From Mantis religiosa (taxonomy: Eukaryota; Arthropoda; Insecta; Mantodea; Mantidae), in NCBI GenBank assembly GCA_030765055.1, contig JAUKNK010000332.1:1067001-1131000 (forward strand): 64,000 nucleotides of DNA, given 5' to 3'. Below are positions 11,316-23,340 of the stretch, piece after piece; the first letter of the stretch is position 1; every line of letters starts with the position of its first letter. The translations under genes were made by a program, and so were the position numbers. Below the pieces are notes generated by a model. It was given only the letters and a program-made list of their open reading frames with translations. It ran no database searches and had not been told where the DNA came from.

Positions 11316-11448
11316 AAGGAGAAACCACCGCAAAAGATATAATAAGACAGGACAATCACAGATTTATCGTACTCTCCCTTTGACGCTCAGAGAGTTAACA
11401 TCAAGCAACAAGAAGTACCTCGAAACGTTGGGCTTCAGAATTCTGTAA
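11299..11448 (+). CDS. 49-residue basic peptide, possible core protein
   Basis: A short frame squeezed between penton and major capsid genes. It starts 17 nt inside the end of the penton gene, and its stop TAA (11446-11448) overlaps the capsid ATG by one nucleotide (TAATG). The N-terminus is strongly basic (FRRRNHRKRYNK), followed by a LTLRELTSSNKKYLETLGF helix-like end. The precise tiling of start and stop with both neighbours argues for a real gene. A small basic peptide at this place suggests a DNA-condensing core protein, which is inference. No homolog is recalled with certainty. Confidence 0.6.
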   Translation: MGIDFRRRNHRKRYNKTGQSQIYRTLPLTLRELTSSNKKYLETLGFRIL

Positions 11449-12662
11449 TGGACATCTTTAATGTGACCGAAACTCCTTCATTTGAGGATAAAATTGCTAA
11501 AGAAGAGGAACATGTGTTTCTCCCATATAATACATCGGCTCTGGATGCTAATGATGAGATTAGGATCCCTTGTCAAGCTGAAGATTTATATACTCTGCCT
11601 AACCGGAGTTATCTCTACATTGAGGGCTCTATTTCTAAGCCTAATGGAACACCTACGCTGGCGAAGCTGACTAACAATGCTCTGGCATTTATGTTTGATG
11701 AGATTCGACTGGACATGAATGGAACTTGTATAGACAGAACAAGGAATCCAGGTATTACATCGACTATGCGCAACTATGCTGCTCTCAATCCTATGGAATC
11801 AAATCGTTTGCTCAATGCCGGATGGTGCTACCCCGGGGAGGATGTAGATATTGTGCATTCAACAAGCGGAGCGTTCAATGCCATAGTGCCCCTGTCAATG
11901 CTTCTGGGGTTTGCAGATGACCACAAGGACCTCGTTCTCAATAGCAAGTTTGAGTTGGTGCTAATTCGATCTAAGGACTCCAAGAACTGCATTTTGACAC
12001 CTGAGGGAGAAGGAAATGCCATTGTTAAACTAACTCGCATCGAATGGAGGATGCCTGTAATTCGCCTTTCAGACGCTGAAAAGGTAGCAATCCTCAAGAT
12101 CGTCAAGTCTGATAGAGCACTGCATCTTGCATTTAGAACCATGGATCTACATACCCAACCTGCTATTCCGCAAACTAGATCCTTTACATGGAACGTCGCA
12201 ACAACGTCGAAACCGGAGAAGCCGAGATTTGTTATTGTGGGAGCCCAAACGTCCAGAACAAATAATGCGTCGATGGACTGTTCCGAGTTTGATCATTGTA
12301 ACATAACAAATTTGAGGCTTTATCTCAATAGTGAGTGTTATCCCTATCACGACATGAACTTGGACTTTGAGAACTCAAGATTTGCAGCTTTATATGAAAT
12401 GTATTCAAAGTTCCAAAACTCATATTACGGGAAAGACAATTACCCTCTATTGAAGAGAAAAGATTTTCTCAAATATGCGCCATTATTCATCATAGACTGC
12501 TCACATCAACCTGAGGAGATTGTAAATGGTGCTGTGAATATCAGACTTGAAATTCAAGCTAGTGCAAATATACCCGCACAGACTACTTTGTATTGTCTGA
12601 TAATACATGACAGAGTTTTCACATACAAGCCCCTGACTCATGTGATGCAGTCCTTAATCTAA
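11448..12662 (+). CDS. Major capsid protein, double jelly-roll type
   Basis: 404 residues, the hexon-like major capsid protein of the Polinton/adintovirus lineage. Typical features are an N-terminal region with YTLPNRSYLYIEG, an LTNNALAFMFDEIRLDMNG block, the mid-protein KLTRIEWRMPVIRLSD segment, and a second barrel ending in VNIRLEIQASANIPAQTTLYCLIIHDRVF. Length is somewhat short but within the known range. It is the last gene of the rightward block. AATAAA follows at about 12729, giving a 3' UTR of roughly 70-90 nt. There are no internal stops or frameshifts. Confidence 0.88.
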   Translation: MDIFNVTETPSFEDKIAKEEEHVFLPYNTSALDANDEIRIPCQAEDLYTLPNRSYLYIEGSISKPNGTPTLAKLTNNALAFMFDEIRLDMNGTCIDRTRNPGITSTMRNYAALNPMESNRLLNAGWCYPGEDVDIVHSTSGAFNAIVPLSMLLGFADDHKDLVLNSKFELVLIRSKDSKNCILTPEGEGNAIVKLTRIEWRMPVIRLSDAEKVAILKIVKSDRALHLAFRTMDLHTQPAIPQTRSFTWNVATTSKPEKPRFVIVGAQTSRTNNASMDCSEFDHCNITNLRLYLNSECYPYHDMNLDFENSRFAALYEMYSKFQNSYYGKDNYPLLKRKDFLKYAPLFIIDCSHQPEEIVNGAVNIRLEIQASANIPAQTTLYCLIIHDRVFTYKPLTHVMQSLI

Positions 12663-12724
12663 TTCCAGCAGGGATTCTTGTAATGAAGGATATTAGGAAT
12701 ATAAGAAATATGTAAAGGAATTCA

Positions 12725-12768
12725 AGTGAATAAAAAGATATATAAGTTGAACATCATTTTCTTTTTAT
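12725..12768. terminator. Overlapping convergent poly(A) signals
   Basis: AATAAA on the + strand (about 12729) ends the capsid transcript. On the - strand the stop TAA of the 182-residue ORF is embedded in an AATAAA, so the two transcripts meet within about 40 nt. Confidence 0.55.
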
Positions 12769-13313
12769 TTAATATCATTGTACATTTCGAATACCATCCT
12801 TCTCCAGCTCCTTGTTCCTACATATGTCATTTCTTTACAGAGAGTTAGGTTTATTAAATGCTTTTGTATATAGCATTCTAACCTCGTTAACTGACAAAAT
12901 TCACTAAAATTTAAAATTATTTCACCGCTATTTAGAACTGTATTAAAAAATCTGATCCTTTCATCTTCCATAAACACAGTGACATTAAACGAATATACAA
13001 TGTTCTCACTGTAATCACAACACACGTAGTTTTTCTCTTTGAAGAATGCTTCGAATACATGAAGACTATTTCTAATTATTTCCCAGTCATGTGCTGACAG
13101 AAACACGAAGTTGTCACTGACTCTGTTCTTAATGATCAGAGATGGAATGTGATAGATTAGTCCTATGTTAACACTATAACTTTTGGAAATGTGAACATCG
13201 CGGAGCATGGTTGCTTGTGACATGTTTCCCAGATTTTTATAAAGAAGAATGAGTCCGTTCCCTCTAATGCTTTCAGAGGCTGAGTCCTCTTGGCACACGG
13301 GAGCTACTTGCAT
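12765..13313 (-). CDS. Unrecognised 182-residue viral ORF
   Basis: Intact frame at the right side of the element, starting with an ATG inside the last exon of the four-exon gene (41 nt overlap). I do not recognise it. Two parts look alike: a strand-rich stretch followed by FVFLSAHDWEIIRNSLHVF, and later a strand-rich stretch followed by IILNFSEFCQLTRLECYI. Each is hydrophobic beta then a single amphipathic helix, an arrangement reminiscent of PC4-type single-strand DNA-binding folds. This is a weak resemblance. It may be translated from the same transcript as the spliced gene, since its stop carries the only nearby poly(A) signal. Confidence 0.5.
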   Translation of the reverse strand: MQVAPVCQEDSASESIRGNGLILLYKNLGNMSQATMLRDVHISKSYSVNIGLIYHIPSLIIKNRVSDNFVFLSAHDWEIIRNSLHVFEAFFKEKNYVCCDYSENIVYSFNVTVFMEDERIRFFNTVLNSGEIILNFSEFCQLTRLECYIQKHLINLTLCKEMTYVGTRSWRRMVFEMYNDIK

Positions 13314-14309
13314 GCCTCTCTGGGGTTGCAGCAGACGTCATTCGCCCTTCTAGTAGTGTCAGCCTCCTTTGCAGATCTGCAAAGTTATTTTTGGTTCTCT
13401 TTTTGCGAGGTTTCCTGATAGCGGTCCTGAAACAGAGCACATTGCATGTGTTACTTAGAAAGAGAAAAAAGATGGTATCTTGAAAGAATAGCATTTGACA
13501 GGTGAAACAGTTTCTTTCTTTAAGGAGTATGACAAGAATACTTACATTGATGTTTTGAGGCGTTCCAATTGTGTGCTCGGGGAACGCACAGGAGTAACAT
13601 TCTCAATAGCTTCACCACCCTGATCTACCAGGAAGTCATCTATGGCCTGAGTAGATCGCTCCGCAATAGGAACATCGTTTTCATCCTTATCACTGGTGAT
13701 GTCAGAATCAATAACAGGCCGAGGATCTCGAACTGTCATTCGAAGCCTGTAACAAATAATGTTTTCCATAGAATTAGACATTTCAATGATTCACTAAGGA
13801 AAGAGGCGCAAATTTCTTTTTTCACTTCCACTTACTTTGATTGTCTCTGCCTGAGTTGATACACGCTACACTTCTCATTGCAGAGGAAGTAAGAGTACAT
13901 ATGATCATGAACCTCAGGCTGCGTGCACAGGGTAGCGTGAGTATCACCATTACAAAACTCAGAGTGGTGTATAGCATCGTGACTTGAAGCAAATCCGTCA
14001 ACGTCATCAACTCCGATGTGTTCTTGGTCATGAACAGCCCCTTGCCTAGAATAACGAATATGTTTCAGATTACTCCTTCTGCTTAAAAAAACAGTAATGA
14101 ATTCTCGAGAAAATTAATAATTATTGTACTTACATGTATCGCTTTCTGTATACTGGACAGTTCTCTGTGCATACTTCACGAGAAGACATCTGGTCGTGGT
14201 ATGAAGGCCGATTGCAAACAATTGAATGCATTAGACCATTGCATAACTCTTTGTGGTAATACGCGTAATGATACGCCTCCGCTGCGCACTCACTGTCGAT
14301 ATCTGACAT
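13273..14309 (-). CDS. Four-exon gene with a duplicated Cys/His module
   Basis: Reconstructed exons (coding parts): 14309-14134, 14045-13836, 13746-13546, 13426-13273. Every junction has a GTAAGT donor and a pyrimidine-AG acceptor, and all three introns are phase 2, giving 246 residues. Exons 1 and 2 each encode the pattern C-N-G-x2-H-x3-C-x2-P-x2-H-D-x-M-x5-C-x3-C-x-V-Y with identical spacing, a probable zinc-binding unit that was duplicated with its exon. Exon 3 is acidic and Ser/Pro-containing; exon 4 has a basic KPRKKR cluster fit for nuclear import. A TATA box lies 70-77 nt upstream of the ATG. I do not recognise the domain. Position and promoter suggest a separately controlled regulatory gene, which is inference. 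Confidence 0.65.
13427..13545 (-). other. Intron 3 of the Cys/His-module gene
   Basis: Donor GTAAGT (13545-13540 on the - strand), acceptor TTTCAG just before 13426; 119 nt, phase 2. Confidence 0.6.
13747..13835 (-). other. Intron 2 of the Cys/His-module gene
   Basis: Donor GTAAGT (13835-13830), acceptor TTGTTACAG just before 13746; 89 nt, phase 2. Confidence 0.6.
14046..14133 (-). other. Intron 1 of the Cys/His-module gene
   Basis: Donor GTAAGT (14133-14128), acceptor TTATTCTAG just before 14045; 88 nt, phase 2. Size and phase match intron 2, as expected if exon and intron were duplicated together. Confidence 0.6.
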
Positions 14310-14378
14310 ATCAGAGACGGCAAATAAATACACTGGAAAAAAATTCACGAAGTAATGTGATGCTCCAAGCTCGAGAGT

Positions 14379-14386
14379 CTTATATA
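14379..14386 (-). promoter_or_regulatory. TATA box of the Cys/His-module gene
   Basis: TATATAAG on the - strand, 70-77 nt upstream of the ATG at 14309, preceded by a C-rich CCCCCCACAC stretch. It puts the start site near 14350. Confidence 0.65.
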
Positions 14387-14389
14387 CTC

Positions 14390-15150
14390 TTTCAATAGTG
14401 TGGGGGGATTTCAGGAGCGGGGAGCGATGCATACCCATAGCCTGAGATGGAGTGGAAGGGAGAGTCTTCCATCCAACCATTGGACACCTGGGCAACAGGG
14501 GGAGGAGAGGTTAAAATTATTTTCATCTCAAACATGTACCAACCGGCACAAACCCTAAAGTAGGGGAGAAAGACATTCTTTAGTTCATTGACGCCAGCGC
14601 TCGGTGACATCTGGTCGGCATCATATCTACATCAAAGGACTTAACAATCATCGAATTATTTATGACCCATTAATTATAAGAAAAATGTTACAAAGAAACA
14701 CACCTGCACTTTTACACATGACAGCTTAGGGGGGTGGGTGATTAATTGAGGGGGCGTGGTAACATTCCAGACATGTTACAACATGTCTCCCACCCCACCC
14801 CCTTATCAATTTATATGCAAATTAGATATTCTATTGTTCCAAAGTCCCCATTTATGAACTACTTTTATAGATTTTAATAATTTCACAGATGGGTATCCTT
14901 GAGTGCAGTGTACTTATCAACAAAAACGAATCCATAAACGGGATGTCCCCTACACTACAACATAGCGGCAACCATAAACTCAGCATTAGTCGGTATACTT
15001 ATCATATGAGCCAAGAATGTTCTATGTTAAATACAAAGCTTCATTTATACCGGACGAATTTTAAAATGATTCTTACATAATGTTGAATTAAATGTACTAT
15101 TATGAAGTTGAAGAGAATACTATAGAAGAAACAGACTGTATGTGTTATTT
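14390..15150. other. Right-flank non-coding region with G/C-rich palindrome
   Basis: No convincing gene. At 14728-14808 a G-rich run (TTAGGGGGGTGGGTG, then GAGGGGGCGTGG) faces a C-rich run (CCCACCCCACCCCC). Between them is the palindrome AGACATGTTACAACATGTCT (14769-14788). This could be near the right terminus of the viral element, but the left end is outside the window so terminal repeats cannot be compared. Confidence 0.5.
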
Positions 15151-15363
15151 TCATATTGTTTTCTCTAAGTTGTGCGTAACGTTTACATATATATCGCCTT
15201 CACGAACTACTGTTACAAAAGGACATATTTCTTTCTGCTTCCAAGTCACGTTTTCCTGAAATAATTGTATTACATATTTCGTTGTAGAGAAAATTATTTT
15301 TAATCTTTGAAAAGTGGCCCCTTTTGAAATTCGTTGCTGTTCACTTGATATAATGTGAAACAA
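15151..15363 (-). pseudogene. Short unassigned coding remnant
   Basis: A 70-codon frame in AT-rich DNA just right of the viral element. The segment CPFVTVVREGDIYVNV weakly recalls the ATPase C-terminal segment (RPFVTIVPE ... FDVYIKV), so it may be debris of a related element. It could also be chance. Confidence 0.2.
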
Positions 15364-15702
15364 AATAGTTTTGCTCTTCAGTGTTTGATTTTATTGGAAT
15401 ATTTAAACGACTAACCAATGGCTCTGTAACTTTAAGTAAAAACAATACTGTTCATCGCGAAACCCCACAAAGTTCAAGATTTACGTTTCTTACACTCGTA
15501 TGGATATTTTGGAACTTGCAAAAGATTTACAGCTGTATTTTAGAAAATCATAAGTTAAACATTTACCATGTCATGGGTACGTGATCGGTGATAGGGCATT
15601 TTCTTGAAAATCTTCATGTTGCATCTTCGGAAACTGTTGGATCAATACCAAATTTAGTCTTTATGTGTAATTTCGTTTTTGAGTTATGCTCTTCCAGCGC
15701 AG

Positions 15703-15739
15703 ACCCCCCCCCCCCCCCACACACACACACACACACACG
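15703..15739. repeat. Poly(C) followed by (AC)n
   Basis: About 17 C followed by about 11 AC units. Confidence 0.95.
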
Positions 15740-15819
15740 TGGCTTATACCTACAAATGTTAAAGGGATATGAAGGCATGTAATACTCTATCCACTTTTAT
15801 AGGAATAGAACTCCTACTC

Positions 15820-15900
15820 GTTTTGGTAATCAAGTGGGTGTCATCTGAGCTCACCTTCGGGAGGTCTCGGTTTCGATTACCCGTGTACCACCACAATGAC
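15820..15900 (+). repeat. Possible tRNA-derived SINE remnant
   Basis: A B-box-like GGTTTCGATTACC sits about 35 nt after GTGGGTGTCATCTGAGCTC, a possible decayed A box. Too short to assign a family. Confidence 0.3.
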
Positions 15901-16189
15901 CGGTTTTCTTCTCTCGGAATTCTGTTATCGCTAGTCTTTTACTGGTGTGGTTCACATTCTGTCATCTCTTTATTTTCATTCCCATCATGCTTTCTCGTTG
16001 CACCGGGTCAGGTAAATATGCTTTAAGGGTATCTAACTGAAAATTGGTGAGTGCAGTTTTATATCCAAAATACGTTTTGGCTTATATTAATAATACATGC
16101 TCTGCGTTACGTTTTCAGAATATTTTAAAGACCAAAGGTTAAAGGAAACCCTAATGTTTCTCTTTCTCTTGAGCCAGAGGACATGCGTT

Positions 16190-17245
16190 TTTTTTTTTCA
16201 AAACTGAACATTTTCATCACTTGAAAGTAATCAGGAAATGCAAAAATCGTATATCCATGCTATAAATTTCCCTTTTTCTCTGGTGTAAGGTTTTACATGG
16301 AGCTTTAAGAGTTCTTAATCATATACTTAGAAACTACATATATAGTACTTTTAGTTTTCAAATTAATGGCTAAATATTTTTGGACATATTAAGTTTTGAT
16401 ATAAAATAATGACCATATCCAGTTTTGTTAAAAAATTTCTTGCCAGTGAAAACTAAAATGCTCTTTTCTTTACTATTCGTTGATTGCTTTACTGTTCTAT
16501 ACATTAACGTGAAGGAAGCAAGGACAGGTAATAGTATTATACTTGAGGAATTTCTCAAGAAAGCAACATATGAGTGTTATGACAACATGGCGTCTGCAAC
16601 AGCTGAGCTGGGTTATTTTAGGGTCCGGATCAAAATATTTTTTTTTTCTTTTGGCTTCTCAATTTGGTTTCCGATTACTGTCTTCCTCTCTTTCTAGTAC
16701 CGCAATTAGTTTCATCGATTGTTACTTCAATTGCACTGCTTAAAATTCATTTTCTTTCACTTCAATGAACACTTGATGTATAAAGAGTATCTCCACTACT
16801 ACTAAAGGCTATTGCGTACACGAGAACTAATTGCCGCAAACTGACCAAGTAACACATATTAAACCCTCATTAGCTAGGCATTAGAATGTCATTATATAAG
16901 TTTCAAAAACTTCCGGGAAAGGAAGCACATGACAAAGAGAAAAATTCTGAAAATGGACATGTTCAGTTATGAAAACGAAATATTGACTCTATGGTAAATT
17001 ATACTGGAAATGTTCACTTTTGGTAACAAAATGAACATCGGAGTCTAATATAATGGACATATTAAGTTTTGATGTAAAAATAAAACTTTAAATACACATT
17101 TGTACATGAAATGTTCAGTTTTGGTAGAAAATAAAAGCAGCATCATATTACAACCAAGAATCTTAACAGAATCCCATTTCTAACTCATTTTCGATTTTTG
17201 GTGGACATGTTCAGTTTTTTTTTTAAAAAAAAAGCTCCTAAAATG
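16190..17245 (+). repeat. Scattered degenerate motif around GGACATRTTNAGTTTTG
   Basis: Recurring forms include GGACATATTAAGTTTTGAT (about 16382 and 17054), a CCATATCCAGTTTTG variant (about 16412), GGACATGTTCAGTTATG (about 16955), AATGTTCACTTTTGGTAAC (about 17008), AATGTTCAGTTTTGGTAG (about 17109) and GGACATGTTCAGTTTTT (about 17203). An inverted trace lies near 16205. Several are roughly 45-95 nt apart. No coding capacity. It looks like a decayed tandem or satellite-like array. Confidence 0.5.
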
Positions 17246-17399
17246 CAGCTGTGTGCTACGGAAAAAAATCAGAAACTCCTGCACGTGTTTGTTAAGGCAT
17301 TGTCCAGATATGATGCATCATTTATTTAAACAGAATTGCCACCCATTTGTGATGAACAATTTGGAAAAGACTTTTGTTATTACCGATCTACGACAGCTC

Positions 17400-18480
17400 A
17401 AAATCTATTACAGAACTTTTATTTAAATGAATGAATGTCCTTTATTTCTGGTTTACATTTTTACAGTATTTCACAATATTTCTATTACCTACCTCATCCT
17501 AAGTACAATTTGCAGTCTAACCGTTTATTCTCCCCTTGGCTCCCCTGGTTGCTGACTCACTGGCCTTTGACCACTTTTAAGTGCCCTGCTTATGCTTAAT
17601 CTCTTCTCTCTCCCTTCCTTCCGCACTCCCTTCTCTAAGCTCATTTCCCACTTACTCCTTCGCTTCTCTTTTATATGCTTTAAAGGCCCCCATGCTCTTA
17701 TTCTTCTTTTGAACTTTCTCCACTCAGCATACTGATGGTTACTAATTTTATCTTCATTTTATCCCATTTTTGCACCCATATATTGTTTCTCCATACCACT
17801 ATTTTTCTGTACCCTGTCATGCAATATTTCAAGCTCACTTTCCCCCACATAAGTCACTCACCTGTTTTATTGTCCCCTTGGCACTTTCAGAAACAATATT
17901 CCGGAGCCATTCATGCCATCCCTTCTGTTTCTGCCTTATTGCAATGATCCAGGCATTCTTCTGTTCCCCACTCCCTTTTTAATTGTTCCATGCAATGCCA
18001 GTGTTTCTTTTTCTCAGCTCGCCCATATCCTTTGTCTTCCTAAGTCCTCTCCTCTATTCTATCTCTCACCATCTTCCAAAATCCCTCCTCATTTCCCTCT
18101 CCCTTCCCCAGAAGTCACCCATTCCTATTTCTCTCATTTTTTTATTCTACACCTGTCCAGCAACTGTCCTTGTTTTTCATACCTTTTTGCTGATCCATGC
18201 GTTAGCTTCATATCTCCTTCTCATCTTTTGCTAGATATCTGTATCAAAATTTCAAGACACTTTCCATTATTATTCCTTTCCTTTTTGCTCTTCCTAACTA
18301 CACTAAAGCAGCTTTCCCTGATGACAGTGCGGTGTCCCAGGTTCTGTTTTACAGAACATTCTACGCCTCTAATTTACTCCCTCACTCAATTCCGTTCCCC
18401 CACATATTTCAGCTGCACATTGCGTTTTAGATTCCACTACTATTTCGTATTCACTCTCAGGCCATTGAGTTGACATTTAT
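17400..18480 (-). other. Pyrimidine-rich block, perhaps antisense of a dead retroelement ORF
   Basis: About 1 kb of C/T-rich + strand. Read on the - strand, it gives long stretches rich in Lys, Glu, Gln and Trp between stops, as expected of a decayed ORF1-like gene. No motif allows an assignment. Apparent + strand frames are Ser/Pro/Phe-rich shadows. Confidence 0.25.
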
Positions 18481-18875
18481 ATTAAAATTCCTCTCCTTTC
18501 TGTGAATTTAAGTAAAATATTGTAACAATTCACCAAACATTTTCTTTGGTTACAGCACAAAAGGTATATTAATATTTTAACTAAAATTCACTTAACGTTT
18601 TATGATATTTTTAATTTAACCCCTCAACATTAAAAAATTGTGTGAATATATAGATTCCAGTTCTGTGTATTATTTTAATTCCTAAAAATCTCTAGAAATC
18701 AAAGAGCAAACCTATGCATTTAAGGTCCTTTAATGTATCCAAGATTTCTTTAAAAATTCTCGATGTATTATCAACGTTTAAACAAAATGAGTGTCATTTT
18801 CCTCAGTTATCCGTACTGAGTTGTTCAAGAAAACTATAATTGGGAACTTTTTCTCATTGTCATGATGGACAGATG

Positions 18876-19108
18876 ATCATTTATTTTATTTTATTTTATT
18901 TTATTTTATTTTATTTTATTTTATTTTATTTTATTTTATTTTATTTTATTTTATTTTATTTTATTTTATTTTATTTTATTTTATTTTATTTTATTTTATT
19001 TTATTTTATTTTATTTTATTTTATTTTATTTTATTTTATTTTATTTTATTTTATTTTATTTTATTTTATTTTATTTTATTTTATTTTATTATATTTTATT
19101 TTATTTTG
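18876..19108. repeat. (ATTTT)n pentanucleotide microsatellite
   Basis: About 45 nearly perfect units of TTTTA; a few substitutions at the right end. Confidence 0.97.
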
Positions 19109-19179
19109 TTTCATTTGACTGATGGTGGAACAATGCCGTATTTATTTACTTGACAAATGAAAGAAACCACGTAAAGATT

Positions 19180-19515
19180 CCAGATTGAACAGCTCACAAA
19201 ATTTGAATCCTTGACAACCCGAATTTAAATCAAAGACCCTACCGCCTGAGCTGCCTTCCATAGTATTATTTTATATTAGTCATATATTAACGGTGAATAA
19301 ATTTTCTCTGTGACACTATCCATGATAAATCTTAAGGTTGTAATGCCTAGAACTGAATTGAAATTAGGCACAGAAATGGCGTAAAGAGAGCCTAGCACTC
19401 TTTTTAATTAACCTCCTCCCTTATCTTTGAGATTAAGGGAAACCCCCTGAAGAAAGCCTTATCGATATAACCTACCTTGACCGAGATTCGAACTGCTACC
19501 ACCTACACTGCAGAG
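19180..19515 (-). repeat. Two decayed tRNA-like (SINE) traces
   Basis: On the - strand, GGCAGCTCAGGCGGTAG (19243-19259) resembles a tRNA A box, and GTTCGAATCTCGGT (about 19480-19494) a B box. They may be separate remnants. Confidence 0.3.
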
Positions 19516-21589
19516 GCATAAACGGAGCAAGAAGTAAGATAATCATAGGTTTAAATATTCATAAATGATAGCCAATCTAAAATTCTGATGCCGAAAATGC
19601 GAAACTTTAGTAAGACTTTCTCTATTTCTTACGCTTTGCCAATTAGTACTAAGTGATTACGAATGAAGAGTATTTTGCAGGATAGTCTCCGTTCGTTCAA
19701 GATAATACATTATATTTGCAATATCAATGTCGTGAACATCTGTTACTTTAATTAAAATTATTAGTGTCACTTTTGAGTAAATTAAATTAAAAGATTTGAA
19801 TGGGAAGATATTTTTTGGAGATACTGTACTAGAGCAACTTTGAGATTTAACTATGCTAAAGAGTTTGATTTACTTTCGGCGGGTAGTGATATCAGATTTT
19901 TGTGGAAATCTCAATTTGTTTTCCGGTGAAGCATCGGCAACGACATTTTTGTTATCCGTTTAATTGCTTCCTTTAATTACTTTAGGTAAAAGAATGTTTG
20001 ACATTTACGTGACTTTTTATGTTATTTCATCAGCACACATAAAATGATTCACTTGTGTTAAGGAGATAACAAACCAATAAACCACATAATTGCGTTTGAA
20101 TCATACAATAAAACTTATCGGCAGGCGGAGCCACTGCTTTAGAGTGGATTTATGGGATGTTAATGTAGCTTAAACGTGGCTAATTTCCTGATCTTGAGCA
20201 CATAATATGTACTGTTACTGTGCAGTAAACACCGATAGCCAGTGAGAAGAAGAAACCGACATCTACTGCTCCTGCAGGTTGAGATTGCACTGACATTCAC
20301 ATATGGGAGTTTATTTATCCTCCTTTTTTAATTTATTTTGTATGTCTCTTATAAGTTGTTCTTACAAAATTCTGTTATTTCTGCACTGCTTCCTTCTCCA
20401 CTGTTACTTGCATTGCGCTCAGAAGTTTAGTATGCTAGTGTCACCCAATACACATTCTATGTGAGTACTTTAAGAGCATAGTTCAAACATGAATATATAA
20501 TTTGGTAATAGAGCATTTTCCGACCACAAACACGTTAACATGAAAAACTCAGTGTACTTTACTTCCTTTCAAATGATTGGCAATATTTTATTAAAATGTT
20601 TTCTGTCCAGCATATAACTAATTCAGTATATACCTGTACTATTTGAAGACTTGCTATTTGTTTTTCTTATACCTTTGCTTATCTGGTAAATAATGTGCGA
20701 AACCTAGTCAAAAACTTTCAAATTAAAATACGTAGATCTCGTTAGTATACACCAATTACCGATCAAATATTGTACGTGATCTTGTTTTTATTGGTTCCAA
20801 TTTCTAAGGTGTGTATTCTTTATGTATTAAGTCATTCGTTAGTTTCTCGTAATGCAAAAATGTGGAATTTCAAATCAAGCACTTAGCGACCCAATTTTTA
20901 AATATTTGATAATTGCTTCAGTCTCCAAGCCCGACTTGTACATTAAATAAGATATAGCAAGCATTTATCTCGTCTAATATAATGCAGATAGAAAGAAAAT
21001 GTTTTGCGCGAATAATTAAGTGAAGATTGGATAGAGGTCCTGTGCATATACAGGAATGTACTGTTTTAATTCAGTGTATCTCATTTCATACATTCCGGAC
21101 AAAATATGGAATTCTTATATAGAAGATAATAGTCCAATAGTTCACGTTCATAGAGACAGAGTGAATAGAAATTATCCTGGGTTTTATTGTGAGATGCATT
21201 TTAACACACTTTCTTGTCTTCAAAACTCAAAAAATTTGAATCTTGGCAAAAAAGTCATATTCACAGATTTAAACATTTCTGAAGGCGGGAGTTATCGCGA
21301 CACAGAGAATACTAGGCTAAATTTAATAAACTGGATGTATTGGAAACCTGCTATTGAAATAGTACACCAAAATTTATATTATTTTGTTGCAAGGGGCTTT
21401 TTAGGTGACGTAACCAAAAATAAATAAATTTGAACATATTTTCCAGACTATCAAAGTGAAATTGACTAAATTTGGGCTGTATCATATTCGCACTAAGTTA
21501 CATCTGTGGCATAAATCTTAGAAACTTAGCGCTATTAAATTAGGATTTCAAATATTCAGTCATAGGTATCCTTAAATGTGGCTTTGGTA
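19516..21589. other. AT-rich sequence without recognised gene
   Basis: One 123-codon frame at 21056-21427 (+) has no recognised motif, no intron signals of note and composition like its surroundings. It is not called as a gene. Nothing else is supported. Confidence 0.4.

Positions 21590-23340
<1,751 letters not shown>

Noticed and set aside
13314..13340. Continuous reading from exon 4 of the spliced gene into the 182-residue ORF
   Set aside because: A TGA lies in that frame at 13338-13340, so the two are separate frames.
14392..14610. 72-codon - strand frame upstream of the Cys/His-module gene
   Set aside because: It overlaps the TATA region and lies outside the predicted transcript; no motif.
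17913..18473. 186-codon Ser/Pro/Phe-rich frame
   Set aside because: It results from the pyrimidine-rich strand; the opposite strand looks more like decayed coding sequence.
21056..21427. 123-codon frame as a possible gene
   Set aside because: No motif, no splice or promoter context, AT-rich composition like the surroundings.
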